Part shown: piece by piece, positions 26,405-34,427 of the stretch
Layout: every line of letters starts with the position of its first letter
How positions within the stretch are numbered: position 1 is the first letter of the stretch
From: an uncultured Clostridia bacterium
GTDB taxonomy: Bacteria > Bacillota > Clostridia > TANB77 > CAG-508
Length of the DNA: 64,000 nt
Direction of reading: 5' to 3'
NCBI GenBank assembly: GCA_934129895.1
Contig: CAKOWY010000001.1
Coordinates: 186,001 to 250,000 of the forward strand
Translations under genes and position numbers: made by a program
Notes under the pieces: model-generated
What the model was told of the DNA's origin: nothing
The model's input: only the letters and a program-made list of their open reading frames with translations
Databases searched by the model: none

Positions 26405-28369
26405 TTATTCTGCTTTAGTTTTTCTTACTTTTTTTGCTGGAACATCTTCTGGTTCTCCCATCATTCTTTCTCTTTTTATAGGAGCTCCCCATGTTCTTTC
26501 AACAAATTTATCAAATTCAATTTGATCTGCATCATCCATGTTTGCTCTCATGTCTTCTAAATTTGCATCAGAAATTCTATTTGTTAGTTGGTATTCCCCA
26601 TCAATGTATTCTAGTACATTTTGGTAATCATATAATTTTCTATCTGTAATTTTTGAAAAATATGTTGTTGCATTATCAAAGAACTTAACCCATTTTTGGT
26701 CCATTGTTTTTTCTGTTCTATAATCATAATTGTATGAAGAAGTATCTTTTACTGGAATACACTCTGTTACTCTCTCTATGTATCTTCTTCCTCTAAAGTC
26801 TTTCTTTAAATGTATATTAAAGTTTAATACTTGAACTACCTGCTCTTCAGCTGTTCTTTCGTTTTTGAATACACCTGCTCTTAACATTGAGTTTCTTAAT
26901 GCTGTAATTAAATCTGGAAATGTTTTAGCGTGGTGAGTAAATAATGTAAATTTAGAAGCAACCTGTGCTGACTGAATCATCCAAGATGCTACGGGGTCAG
27001 TTGCAACCTCACCGATGATATTAACAGAACCATCTGTCTTTTTCTGAACGTCCAAACACTCCTGACCAGCTATTGTATCAGTTTCACGCATTGATAAGAT
27101 GTTTCTTGTTGGATAAACTTTTCTTAAGTGCAACTCGAATGCTGTTTCTGTGATACGTAAGTTCATAGTTTCATATATATTTTCTATCAATCCCATAAGT
27201 AGTGTTGTTTTACCACAACCCTGCTCACCAGTAATTGCTGTTATTCTTGCACCTTTTACAAGGTATTTTAATAACTCAATTGCTTTTTCTTTTCCAGGTA
27301 CATCACCTGTCCATTGTTCAACTGTAGCACGTTTTACGTCGAACTTTCTTACGAAGAATGCCCATGTTTCTGACATGCTTGGTCTTACTACAACGACACG
27401 GGAACCATCCTTCATCTCATTGATCTTGTAACCATTTGTATCTGATAACTGTCCTGGGTTATTGTATTTATAAATATTCTGACATACTCTTTTTAATTCT
27501 GATTCTGTTCCAAATGATAAGAATGCTAAACGTATAGATACACCATGGAAGAATATCCATATACTATCACATGCACGTGGTATTTTGTGTTCTGATACTT
27601 GTTCTAGATAATCACCACTAGCTGTTTGAGCTACCTGGCTTAAGAAACTTTCTGGTAATCCAGATACACCTCCAGATACACCATCTATATTCATATCTCT
27701 TACCTCATCAATTGAACTATATCCTTTATAATGTTGATATATTCTTTGTGTAACTACTTCTAGCTTGTCTTTAAATGATAATACAAATTTTTCTTTTTCA
27801 TATATATCACTTATTTCTTCACTAGTAATTACATAACTAGGTTTTGCTTCACCTTGTAGATATTTAACTGCTGCTAAATTATATCTTTTTATAATTTCAC
27901 TTAAAGCTTCATATCCAAATTCTTTTTTATACATATATAATATGATATCAAATTTATCTTGTGGAGTTAATAATGATGGTGTATCAAAAGGTATTGCCAT
28001 AGATATATTTGATTCATCTACACCATATTCTTTTGAAAGAAGGTCAGATATTAATTCTTTTACATATTTTTTATCATTAACATCTCCATAAGTACAACCC
28101 TTTAATGCCTTTTTTAAAGCATATTTTTTGTTCTTTCTTCTTTTTAATTCCTCTTCTGATAAACCTATATCATATAAGTTAATCTTTGTAATTTCGTCTA
28201 ATCTCTTTTTAACGAAATCTCTCATCATATTTAAAGTATATGTTTTGTCATCTTTTTCAACTTCAACTTCAACTTCTGCATTTTGTTTTTTCTTTACATA
28301 ATACATCAAGCCACCAACTGCACCTGCAAAAACTAAAATTATTAAAATAATATTGAATATTGTTGACAT
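26405..28369 (-). CDS. TadA/CpaF-like secretion ATPase
   Basis: The 654-residue ATPase is longer than usual TadA because of an N-terminal membrane anchor (about 5-24) and extra linker. The motor domain has Walker A AITGEQGCGKTTL (about 385-395), the region NIIGEVATDPVASWMI in place of the usual GEIRDxET Walker B, and TLFTHHAKTFPDLITALRN as the His box. Expected role: ATP-driven pilus assembly or protein secretion at the membrane. It lies directly after two MinD-like genes, a typical Tad order. The membrane anchor and the R-to-A change at the GEIR position are unusual. Confidence 0.85.
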   Translation of the reverse strand: MSTIFNIILIILVFAGAVGGLMYYVKKKQNAEVEVEVEKDDKTYTLNMMRDFVKKRLDEITKINLYDIGLSEEELKRRKNKKYALKKALKGCTYGDVNDKKYVKELISDLLSKEYGVDESNISMAIPFDTPSLLTPQDKFDIILYMYKKEFGYEALSEIIKRYNLAAVKYLQGEAKPSYVITSEEISDIYEKEKFVLSFKDKLEVVTQRIYQHYKGYSSIDEVRDMNIDGVSGGVSGLPESFLSQVAQTASGDYLEQVSEHKIPRACDSIWIFFHGVSIRLAFLSFGTESELKRVCQNIYKYNNPGQLSDTNGYKINEMKDGSRVVVVRPSMSETWAFFVRKFDVKRATVEQWTGDVPGKEKAIELLKYLVKGARITAITGEQGCGKTTLLMGLIENIYETMNLRITETAFELHLRKVYPTRNILSMRETDTIAGQECLDVQKKTDGSVNIIGEVATDPVASWMIQSAQVASKFTLFTHHAKTFPDLITALRNSMLRAGVFKNERTAEEQVVQVLNFNIHLKKDFRGRRYIERVTECIPVKDTSSYNYDYRTEKTMDQKWVKFFDNATTYFSKITDRKLYDYQNVLEYIDGEYQLTNRISDANLEDMRANMDDADQIEFDKFVERTWGAPIKRERMMGEPEDVPAKKVRKTKAE

Positions 28370-28373
28370 TTTA

Positions 28374-29231
28374 TCACCTCTTCATCTGCAATTCTTGTAA
28401 TTTTACTATTATCCTGTCTACTAATTTGCTTATTTCATTTATAAATATGTAATTAACATCTGTTGTATCTTTTATTTTTCCGAATTTTAAAAATAACTCT
28501 GTAACCAATGTTTCTTCAGCTGCTTCAAAGAATAATGTGTTATATGGTATAACAGCTAATTCATTTTTTTCTCCTAAATATTTTCCTAAATTCTTTTTAT
28601 TATATTTAGAAGAACTATTAAATTTTCCTATTGCAACAAGATTTTTAGGTTCATTCATATTGGCATTTTCATTTTTTAATTCTAAATACTTATTTACACT
28701 ACTAAGTCTTTGAGTTGTTACATATATATTTAAGTTTGATACTTTTAATATATCTGCTGCAACTTCTGGATCTGTATTTTTATCTAAATCTACAATTATC
28801 ATATCATAATACATATTTGCAATTGTTAATAATTGTGGATATCCTTTTACTACTTTTTTGAAATCATTCAAATTTTCTTCTTCTGTTTTGTCTGCTACTC
28901 CAAAATAACCACTTAAAATTTCAAGTCTATTTTTTAGTACAACGTGTGTATAATCTGTTATAATTCCTGGTTCTAGTTTATTACTAGTTATCAATCTTGA
29001 TAAACCTTCTATACCATTTTCAGCCGCTACATTAGTTTTACCTTTGAAAAGTTGTTTTTTTATTGAACTATCTTTCCAATAACAGTTTTTTACAGTGTTA
29101 TCATTATAACTAGTTGATATTAGTAAAATTCTAAAATTACGTTCAATTGCCATTCGTGTTGCAACAGCAACACTTGACAAAGTTTGTCCAGATTGTTCTT
29201 TATCACTATTCCAAAACGTCACTATTGACAT
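28374..29231 (-). CDS. MinD/ParA-like (TadZ/CpaE-type) protein, degenerate P-loop
   Basis: 285 residues with the ParA/MinD beta-alpha pattern. The deviant Walker A is reduced to NSDKEQSGQTLSSVAVATRMA. Later strands are RILLISTS, YDMIIVDLDKNTD (Walker B-like, with conserved D) and LNIYVTTQRL. TadZ/CpaE proteins localise Tad machines to a cell site and are often ATPase-poor. It ends four bases before the secretion ATPase start, with the GAGGTGATAAA site overlapping the end. A polar or focal localisation role is inferred from family and context. Confidence 0.75.
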   Translation of the reverse strand: MSIVTFWNSDKEQSGQTLSSVAVATRMAIERNFRILLISTSYNDNTVKNCYWKDSSIKKQLFKGKTNVAAENGIEGLSRLITSNKLEPGIITDYTHVVLKNRLEILSGYFGVADKTEEENLNDFKKVVKGYPQLLTIANMYYDMIIVDLDKNTDPEVAADILKVSNLNIYVTTQRLSSVNKYLELKNENANMNEPKNLVAIGKFNSSSKYNKKNLGKYLGEKNELAVIPYNTLFFEAAEETLVTELFLKFGKIKDTTDVNYIFINEISKLVDRIIVKLQELQMKR

Positions 29232-29249
29232 TGTTTTTTTACTCCTTCT

Positions 29250-29939
29250 CTACATATCCTTAACTATATTTCTTATCACTCTTTCATTAACATTTCCTGT
29301 ACCAATTTCTTGACTTAAATAAACTACATTTTCTTTATATTCAAGACTTAAATTTTTTAGTTTTATTTCTGCTAGTCTTTCATTTTCTATTATTGCTGCT
29401 TGATCTCCATTTTCTAATAAGAAAAATAGTTTATTTTCATTCCATTCTGTTTTTAACCCTAATGTTAAATAATCAAAATATTCTTCCTCATATCTACTCA
29501 TTTCCTTTGAAAAGAATATTTTTGTCATTCTTATTGGTAAATCAACAAGTTTTAATATTTCAATTCCTTTTTTTAAAGAATACGCGTCAAATGATGTAAG
29601 ATAATACAATAGATCTGATCCTGCTAATTCAAATCCTTTAAATCCATCATAAGAATCTGAATCTATAAAAACATAATCATAATTATATATTTCGCTTAAT
29701 CCTTTTTCAAATTCTTGTTTTAAACTATTAAAACTATCATAACCAATTGCTATATCTATTCCTTCAAACTCTGTTATATATTTTTCTTCTGGTTTTATTA
29801 CTGGAACAATATATTTGCTTTTCTGTGTAGATGTTGCATCTATAAATAGAACTTTTTGTTTGGCTTTTGCTAAAATTTTTGCAATGCAAAGTACTAAATC
29901 TGTTTTGTCATATACTCCTACGAAACCTATCTTTTTCAT
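29250..29939 (-). CDS. Second MinD/ParA-like protein, P-loop lost
   Basis: 229 residues with a first strand KIGFVGVYDKTDLVLCIAK where a P-loop would be, then KVLFIDATST, YDYVFIDSDSYDGF and LLYYLTSFDAYSLKKGIEIL, the normal MinD-like order. The Gly-rich loop is reduced to GVYDKTD, so nucleotide binding is doubtful. Two adjacent degenerate MinD-like proteins suggest a heterodimer. 18 bases separate it from the next gene. Confidence 0.7.
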   Translation of the reverse strand: MKKIGFVGVYDKTDLVLCIAKILAKAKQKVLFIDATSTQKSKYIVPVIKPEEKYITEFEGIDIAIGYDSFNSLKQEFEKGLSEIYNYDYVFIDSDSYDGFKGFELAGSDLLYYLTSFDAYSLKKGIEILKLVDLPIRMTKIFFSKEMSRYEEEYFDYLTLGLKTEWNENKLFFLLENGDQAAIIENERLAEIKLKNLSLEYKENVVYLSQEIGTGNVNERVIRNIVKDM

Positions 29940-29974
29940 GTTCTATTCCTTTCCGAAGTCTTATTATTTATATT

Positions 29975-30000
29975 AAGGGCATATTACACAATATGCCCTT
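29975..30000 (-). other. Perfect intercistronic stem-loop between CpaB-like and MinD-like genes
   Basis: Eleven-pair perfect stem 29975-29985/29990-30000 with a four-base loop, located just after the CpaB-like stop. No T run follows on the minus strand (AATATAAATAA), so it is more likely an RNA-stabilising or attenuating hairpin than a terminator. Confidence 0.6.
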
Positions 30001-30007
30001 ATAGTTT

Positions 30008-31123
30008 TTATTGTGCATCTGTTAAAGATTGTATATAATCCTGTCTTGATGTTGTTGCATTTGTTATTCCTTCTTGCATTCCTGATTGAACTTGGCTATC
30101 ATATCCTGAATCTGCATTTATTGCATTTTGTATATCTTGTCTTGCTGATGATGCTACACCTGTATATCTCTTTCTCAATTCTGTTGCTGCCTCTGCAATA
30201 ATATTTGGATTTGTTGATGTTCCATCTTCTCTTAATCCCATTAATGTTGTTACAACTGTATTTGGTCTATATGTTGGGATTGCTGTGCTTTGTAATCCTG
30301 CTTCTTTGTATTTGATTGCATATAGCTTAGATCCTTGTATACCATAAGCTTCAACTATTGCACTTGATAATGATAATATTTCATCTTCTCTTAAATTCAT
30401 TCTTATTGTATCTGCTAAAAGTGTTCCATCAGCATTTTCTGGTATTGTTACCATTTTCTTAGATACTACAACAAAGTCTTGTCCATTTGGTAGCATAAGT
30501 CTTACATCAACATAATCTCCTGTTGATAAATCAGCTGGTAATACTATCATGTTGTAATCAGCAACTCTAACATCATCAGTTGTTTTTTCATCTGATTGTG
30601 CAACTAATGTTTGTGTCATTACTGTGTTTTTTCCAATATCTAATTTTGCTACAACTGGAACATTATTCATTTCTATGTATTGTTTTTCTGTTCCATTCAT
30701 TATATAGTAATTATCTGTTGTATCTTCTTTGTAGATATCAACTTCATTATTATTAGAGTCTATATAATATAATCTTCTTGTATTTTCTTTTGCATCATAT
30801 TCTGTACGTACCATTGTACCATCTTTTAATTGCATATACCATGTATCTATAACACTACTAACTGATGTTGCTTCAGCTGGTATTGTATTTTTATTTACTT
30901 GTTTTATTTCAAACATATCTTCTGTTATTTCTTGACCAGATTTAACATCCTGGTTTAATACATATACATTTGCTAGTAATGCTTGTGCTGCCTTTTCATT
31001 GTCTTGATATTTTTTTAATTGCATAAATAAGAATATTATTACAGCTCCTGCTATTACTATTGTAACTAATACTCCCATTAAAAAAGATAATCTTGCTTTT
31101 TTTTGCATTGGGTTCATTGCCAT
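30008..31123 (-). CDS. CpaB/RcpC-like SAF-domain membrane protein
   Basis: The 371-residue product has an N-terminal membrane helix (about 15-37) followed by a SAF-like domain (VYVLNQDVKSGQEITEDMFEIKQV near 55-80), a short insertion with tyrosine-rich WYMQ and YYIMNG segments, a second part including YNMIVLPADLSTGDYVDVRLM, and a C-terminal Gln/Ser/Ala tail. CpaB-family proteins modify or localise Tad pili. ATG at 31123 is preferred over GTG at 31132 by spacing from GGAAGGA. First gene of the Tad-like operon. Confidence 0.75.
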   Translation of the reverse strand: MAMNPMQKKARLSFLMGVLVTIVIAGAVIIFLFMQLKKYQDNEKAAQALLANVYVLNQDVKSGQEITEDMFEIKQVNKNTIPAEATSVSSVIDTWYMQLKDGTMVRTEYDAKENTRRLYYIDSNNNEVDIYKEDTTDNYYIMNGTEKQYIEMNNVPVVAKLDIGKNTVMTQTLVAQSDEKTTDDVRVADYNMIVLPADLSTGDYVDVRLMLPNGQDFVVVSKKMVTIPENADGTLLADTIRMNLREDEILSLSSAIVEAYGIQGSKLYAIKYKEAGLQSTAIPTYRPNTVVTTLMGLREDGTSTNPNIIAEAATELRKRYTGVASSARQDIQNAINADSGYDSQVQSGMQEGITNATTSRQDYIQSLTDAQ

Positions 31124-31162
31124 TTTTATCACATTCCTTCCATTTATTTTTTCTCTTAATTT

Positions 31163-31191
31163 ATTCTACAACATTTTAATCTCAAAATCAA
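31163..31191 (-). promoter_or_regulatory. Promoter of the Tad-like operon
   Basis: Minus-strand TTGATT (31186-31191), 17-base spacer, TAGAAT (31163-31168), about 40 bases before the CpaB-like start. The -10 is less perfect than the internal pilin promoters. Confidence 0.6.
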
Positions 31192-31254
31192 CAAAAAATA
31201 TTCTTTGTAACATAAAATTAATATTGTTGTAACATTTTTGTAATATAGTATTTT

Positions 31255-32127
31255 TTAATTGTTAAATATTTCTTCTAATGCTTGTGCCACACCGTTTTCG
31301 TCATTTCCTAATGCTACCTTATCTGCTGACTGTTTTATATAAGGAGCACTCTCTCCCATAGCTATTCCTAGCCCAGCATTTTGTATCATTTTTAAGTCAT
31401 TTGCATTATCTCCAATTGCTATTACTTCTTCTTTTGAAATGCCCAAAATTTTTATTAAATTTTCTATTGCATTCCATTTATCGACATTTTGTGCGGAAAC
31501 TTCTGTATAAAAGTATTCGAGTTTTATTTCTTCTGTTCCCTGTTTTATGATTTTTCTTGACATGTGAGATACTTCTAATACTTCTATTTGTGATATTTCT
31601 TTTAGTTTTCTTATTATTGAGTTAAATACTGACTGATGTTCATCACATATCATTATTTTTAAGATTTTTTCTTCTCTTTGTTCAATATAGTCATATACAT
31701 TTTCAACAATGTTTATATGTGTTTGATTTTCTTCTGGTTTACTTAAATTATCTTTATAGTAATATAATGTATTATAATTTAAGCTTTTGGCTATTATTCC
31801 ATTTTCTGTATATACATTATAATATATACTATTTTCTTCACATACTTTTATTATTTGTAGAACTTTTTGCTTTGACAATATATTTTCATATAATATTTTA
31901 TCATTCTGAATATCATAAGTTATTGCACCATTACCTGATATAAAATAGTTTTGACTATTTATTTCTTTTGAAAAGTTTTTTACAGAATTTATTGCTCTAC
32001 CAGATGCAATTATTACTTCTACATTTTTTTCTTGTACTTTTTTTATAACATCTTTTGTTTCTTCTGTTATAATTCCATATTGATTTAACATTGTTCCGTC
32101 TAAATCAATTGCGACTAACCTATACAT
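31255..32127 (-). CDS. Cof-type HAD-superfamily hydrolase
   Basis: A 290-residue sugar- or nucleotide-phosphatase-like protein. Motif I is AIDLDGTML at residues 7-15 with the nucleophile Asp, motif II is IIASGRAINSV, and the C-terminal motif IV is VIAIGDNANDLKMIQNAGLGIAMG, separated by a class IIB cap. Substrate cannot be assigned by sequence. The gene is alone, with its own promoter and no terminator recognised in the 60 bases downstream. Confidence 0.9.
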   Translation of the reverse strand: MYRLVAIDLDGTMLNQYGIITEETKDVIKKVQEKNVEVIIASGRAINSVKNFSKEINSQNYFISGNGAITYDIQNDKILYENILSKQKVLQIIKVCEENSIYYNVYTENGIIAKSLNYNTLYYYKDNLSKPEENQTHINIVENVYDYIEQREEKILKIMICDEHQSVFNSIIRKLKEISQIEVLEVSHMSRKIIKQGTEEIKLEYFYTEVSAQNVDKWNAIENLIKILGISKEEVIAIGDNANDLKMIQNAGLGIAMGESAPYIKQSADKVALGNDENGVAQALEEIFNN

Positions 32128-32161
32128 TTTTATCCTTTCCTTTCGTATTTTTTCCTTGTCT

Positions 32162-32190
32162 ATTTTAATGTATTAAATTATTTTTTTCAA
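32162..32190 (-). promoter_or_regulatory. Promoter of the HAD hydrolase gene
   Basis: Minus-strand TTGAAA (32185-32190), 17-base spacer, TAAAAT (32162-32167), about 35 bases before the ATG. Confidence 0.65.
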
Positions 32191-32251
32191 TATTTTTTTA
32201 CAATTTTTTTTATTTTCCAAAAACTTCATGTTTATTTTATTTTTTTTTGCA

Positions 32252-32287
32252 CATTCTATTGTTAGAAAAAGTTTTTCTTTTTCTAGA
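32252..32287 (+). promoter_or_regulatory. Possible forespore promoter and hairpin leader of the spore protein gene
   Basis: CATTCTA (32252-32258) fits the sigma-G -10 consensus CATHNTA, but no clear -35 is found at normal distance. Immediately downstream, TAGAAAAAG (32263-32271) and CTTTTTCTA (32277-32285) form a nine-pair stem-loop near the expected transcript start. Confidence 0.3.
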
Positions 32288-32374
32288 TTAATTTATAATT
32301 TATATTCTATATAAATTACTAATAAGTATTTATTATAGACTTTTATGGTTATATATAACGGAGGTGAAATTACA

Positions 32375-32575
32375 ATGGCAAGTTCAAACAGCAACAAAAA
32401 GTTAGTTCCAGAAGCTATGTCAGCTTTAGATAAGTTTAAATATGAAGTAGCTAATGAAATTGGAGTAACTTTAAAAGATGGTTATAATGGTGATATATCA
32501 GCTAAAGATGCTGGTAAAATAGGTGGAAACATGGTTAGAAAAATGATTCAACAAGTTGAAAATAACATGAAATAG
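32375..32575 (+). CDS. Alpha/beta-type small acid-soluble spore protein
   Basis: 66 residues, MASSNSNKKLVPEAM then KFKYEVANEIGV, with the germination-protease cleavage context (E at YEVA|NE) and the closing GGNMVRKMIQQVEN typical of alpha/beta SASPs that coat and protect spore DNA. ATG at 32375 is used rather than 32345 because GGAGGTG lies nine bases before it. One of two plus-strand genes in the window. It confirms sporulation together with spoIVB. Confidence 0.95.
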   Translation: MASSNSNKKLVPEAMSALDKFKYEVANEIGVTLKDGYNGDISAKDAGKIGGNMVRKMIQQVENNMK

Positions 32576-32685
32576 TTTTTTTGATATTATGTTCCTATAA
32601 AATATTTATTATAATATATTTTAAATATTTTTGGCAGAAGTATTATTCTTGGTTTTAGATATGTTTTTTTGTTTAAACATACATA

Positions 32686-32716
32686 AAGGCAGGAGTTGTG
32701 CTCCTGCCTTTTATTT
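32686..32716 (+). terminator. Bidirectional terminator between spore protein and hypothetical gene
   Basis: Ten-pair GC-rich stem 32686-32695/32701-32710 with a five-base loop, A run before and TTTTATTTT after, serving converging transcripts. Confidence 0.85.
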
Positions 32717-33210
32717 TAATCTTTAAAAAGGTTATCTAAATCTTCTATTTTAAGATTTTCATCAGTTACTTCAAAATTATTAACCATATTTATTATCTCA
32801 TTATGTTTTATTTCTTCAGCACTAGGTTTTACATTAAAAAATTTTCTTATAGCACTCATTACTTCTTCATAATTAGCTGGAAAGTTATTTGATCCTGTAT
32901 ATTTTTTGTTGTACTCTAAAAATTTAATATGCCATTGTGTTCCATCAAGAATATCACTGTTATAACATTCTTCTTTCCAATCCTTAACTAATTCAAGTAT
33001 TTTATTTATAAATTGATTATAATATTCTTCACTATATACTTCATCACATAATTTTGCTTCATCACTTGTATTTTTGATAAACATTCCATCTCTACTATAT
33101 CCATATCTGAATTTGTATCCATCTTCTACTTTGTTTATGTAATAAAAATATGATGGACCACAATATCCTCCTTGAAATGCATTAAATACTTCTTCTATTG
33201 AATTCTCCAT
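32716..33210 (-). CDS. Unknown cytoplasmic protein
   Basis: 164 residues, no family recognised. ATG at 33210 is chosen because GAAAGGAGG lies six bases upstream, instead of the GTG at 33264. The product is acidic, without signal or membrane segments, and contains GGYCGPSYFYYINKVEDGY and DGTQWHIKFLEYNKKY, which look like an alpha/beta domain. It is downstream of the polysaccharide cluster and is the last gene before the bidirectional terminator. A TATAAT at 33253-33258 without a good -35 may serve it. Confidence 0.6.
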   Translation of the reverse strand: MENSIEEVFNAFQGGYCGPSYFYYINKVEDGYKFRYGYSRDGMFIKNTSDEAKLCDEVYSEEYYNQFINKILELVKDWKEECYNSDILDGTQWHIKFLEYNKKYTGSNNFPANYEEVMSAIRKFFNVKPSAEEIKHNEIINMVNNFEVTDENLKIEDLDNLFKD

Positions 33211-33273
33211 TTTTTCCTCCTTTCGATTTTTGAGGTTTATTAAAATTGTTATATTATACCTCACTTTTCAATA

Positions 33274-34416
33274 TTATATTCTAAATATTTTTTTGGCTTT
33301 ATTTAAAACTCTTCTTACAATACTAACTTTATACGTATACTTACTTACCAATCTATCAAATGGTGTGTCATCTATATGTTTAAAAAAATCTTCTCTATTA
33401 GGATCCTCTTTAGATGAATTTGTCATACTTGGATTATTTTGTATTGCCTGTTCAAAATCAACATTCCTATAATCTATTTTGTCTTTTATTTGTTCAAAAA
33501 TTTTCTTTCCATTTTCTGAATTTACTATCACTAATGAAACACCTTTATCATCATTTAATTCAGGTAATACATTTTCTATTCCCCAAAAATCAGCTAATGT
33601 TATATCGGAAATTCTATTTTTTTTCTTGAATTTACAATCATAACATGAATCTCTTAAAGATGTATTTTTTAAAAATGCCTGCATATATAAATCTGTATTA
33701 TGTGATTGTATATATTCATTATTATTGAATTTTATATAAATTTTATAATCTTTCCAACTATCTCTTTTGGCTCTATGGTTTATTTCTTCTATTTTTTCAC
33801 CATTAACACGTTTTCTTATAAATTCTACATATTTATCATGAACTTTAGGTGATGGAACTCCATGACAAATAATATCTTGTGTTATTAGATTTTCATATTC
33901 TTTTCCTAAAAACGCTTTTAATCCTTCTATTTGACATGGAGTCCCAGTAAACATTACTTTACGCCCATTTTCTAAAAATGTTTTTGCTTTAGCATAAGTA
34001 TCACCAATAGTACTTTGTAAATATTTTGAACCTCTAAATTTTTGTAATTCTTCTTTGCTTTCTGCATATATATGTTTAGCTCTCCATTTTTCATCAAATG
34101 TTACTCCAAATACTACTCCACCATCTTGCAATACATTTTCCGCTAACAAAGAAAAAACACCACCAGAAGAACTTTGTTTTCTTATCATATCATTTTTGTT
34201 TTTTACTGCATAAGCCTTAGGTTCATTTTCTATTTGCCTCTGATTCAAAATTGGACAAACCTTTTGACATAAGTTACAATTTATACATTTTTCTTTATTT
34301 ACTTTTGGATATAAAAAACCTTTTTCATCTTCAATCATTTCTATAGCTTTTACTGGGCATCTATTATAACATGCGTGACATCCTACACAATTTTTTTTAT
34401 CTGTTACTATTATCAT
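33274..34416 (-). CDS. FrhB/Coenzyme F420 hydrogenase beta-family iron-sulphur protein
   Basis: A 380-residue protein with two ferredoxin 4Fe-4S motifs (CVGCHACYNRCP and CINCNLCQKVCP), then an FrhB N- and C-terminal domain with GGVFSLLAENVL, MFTGTPCQIEGLKAFL, DIICHGVPSP and the metal site SCYDCKFKKKNRISDITLADFWG. This family is frequent in polysaccharide clusters beside pyruvyl transferases and flippases, where the exact reaction is not established. ATG at 34416 is preferred over the GTG at 34428 by spacing from GAGG. Adjacent upstream gene is the flippase. Confidence 0.9.
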   Translation of the reverse strand: MIIVTDKKNCVGCHACYNRCPVKAIEMIEDEKGFLYPKVNKEKCINCNLCQKVCPILNQRQIENEPKAYAVKNKNDMIRKQSSSGGVFSLLAENVLQDGGVVFGVTFDEKWRAKHIYAESKEELQKFRGSKYLQSTIGDTYAKAKTFLENGRKVMFTGTPCQIEGLKAFLGKEYENLITQDIICHGVPSPKVHDKYVEFIRKRVNGEKIEEINHRAKRDSWKDYKIYIKFNNNEYIQSHNTDLYMQAFLKNTSLRDSCYDCKFKKKNRISDITLADFWGIENVLPELNDDKGVSLVIVNSENGKKIFEQIKDKIDYRNVDFEQAIQNNPSMTNSSKEDPNREDFFKHIDDTPFDRLVSKYTYKVSIVRRVLNKAKKIFRI

Positions 34417-34427
34417 GTTTTTCCTCA

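Noticed and set aside
26405..28369. Type II secretion or competence pilus ATPase (GspE/PilB/ComGA)
   Set aside because: The order of genes with MinD-like and CpaB-like partners and the motor motifs fit TadA/CpaF better; no GspD, ComGC-type pilin or PilD is present.
33253..33281. Promoter for the 164-residue hypothetical gene
   Set aside because: TATAAT is present but the expected -35 region (GAATAT) is poor and no extended -10 exists; kept only as a remark in the gene entry.
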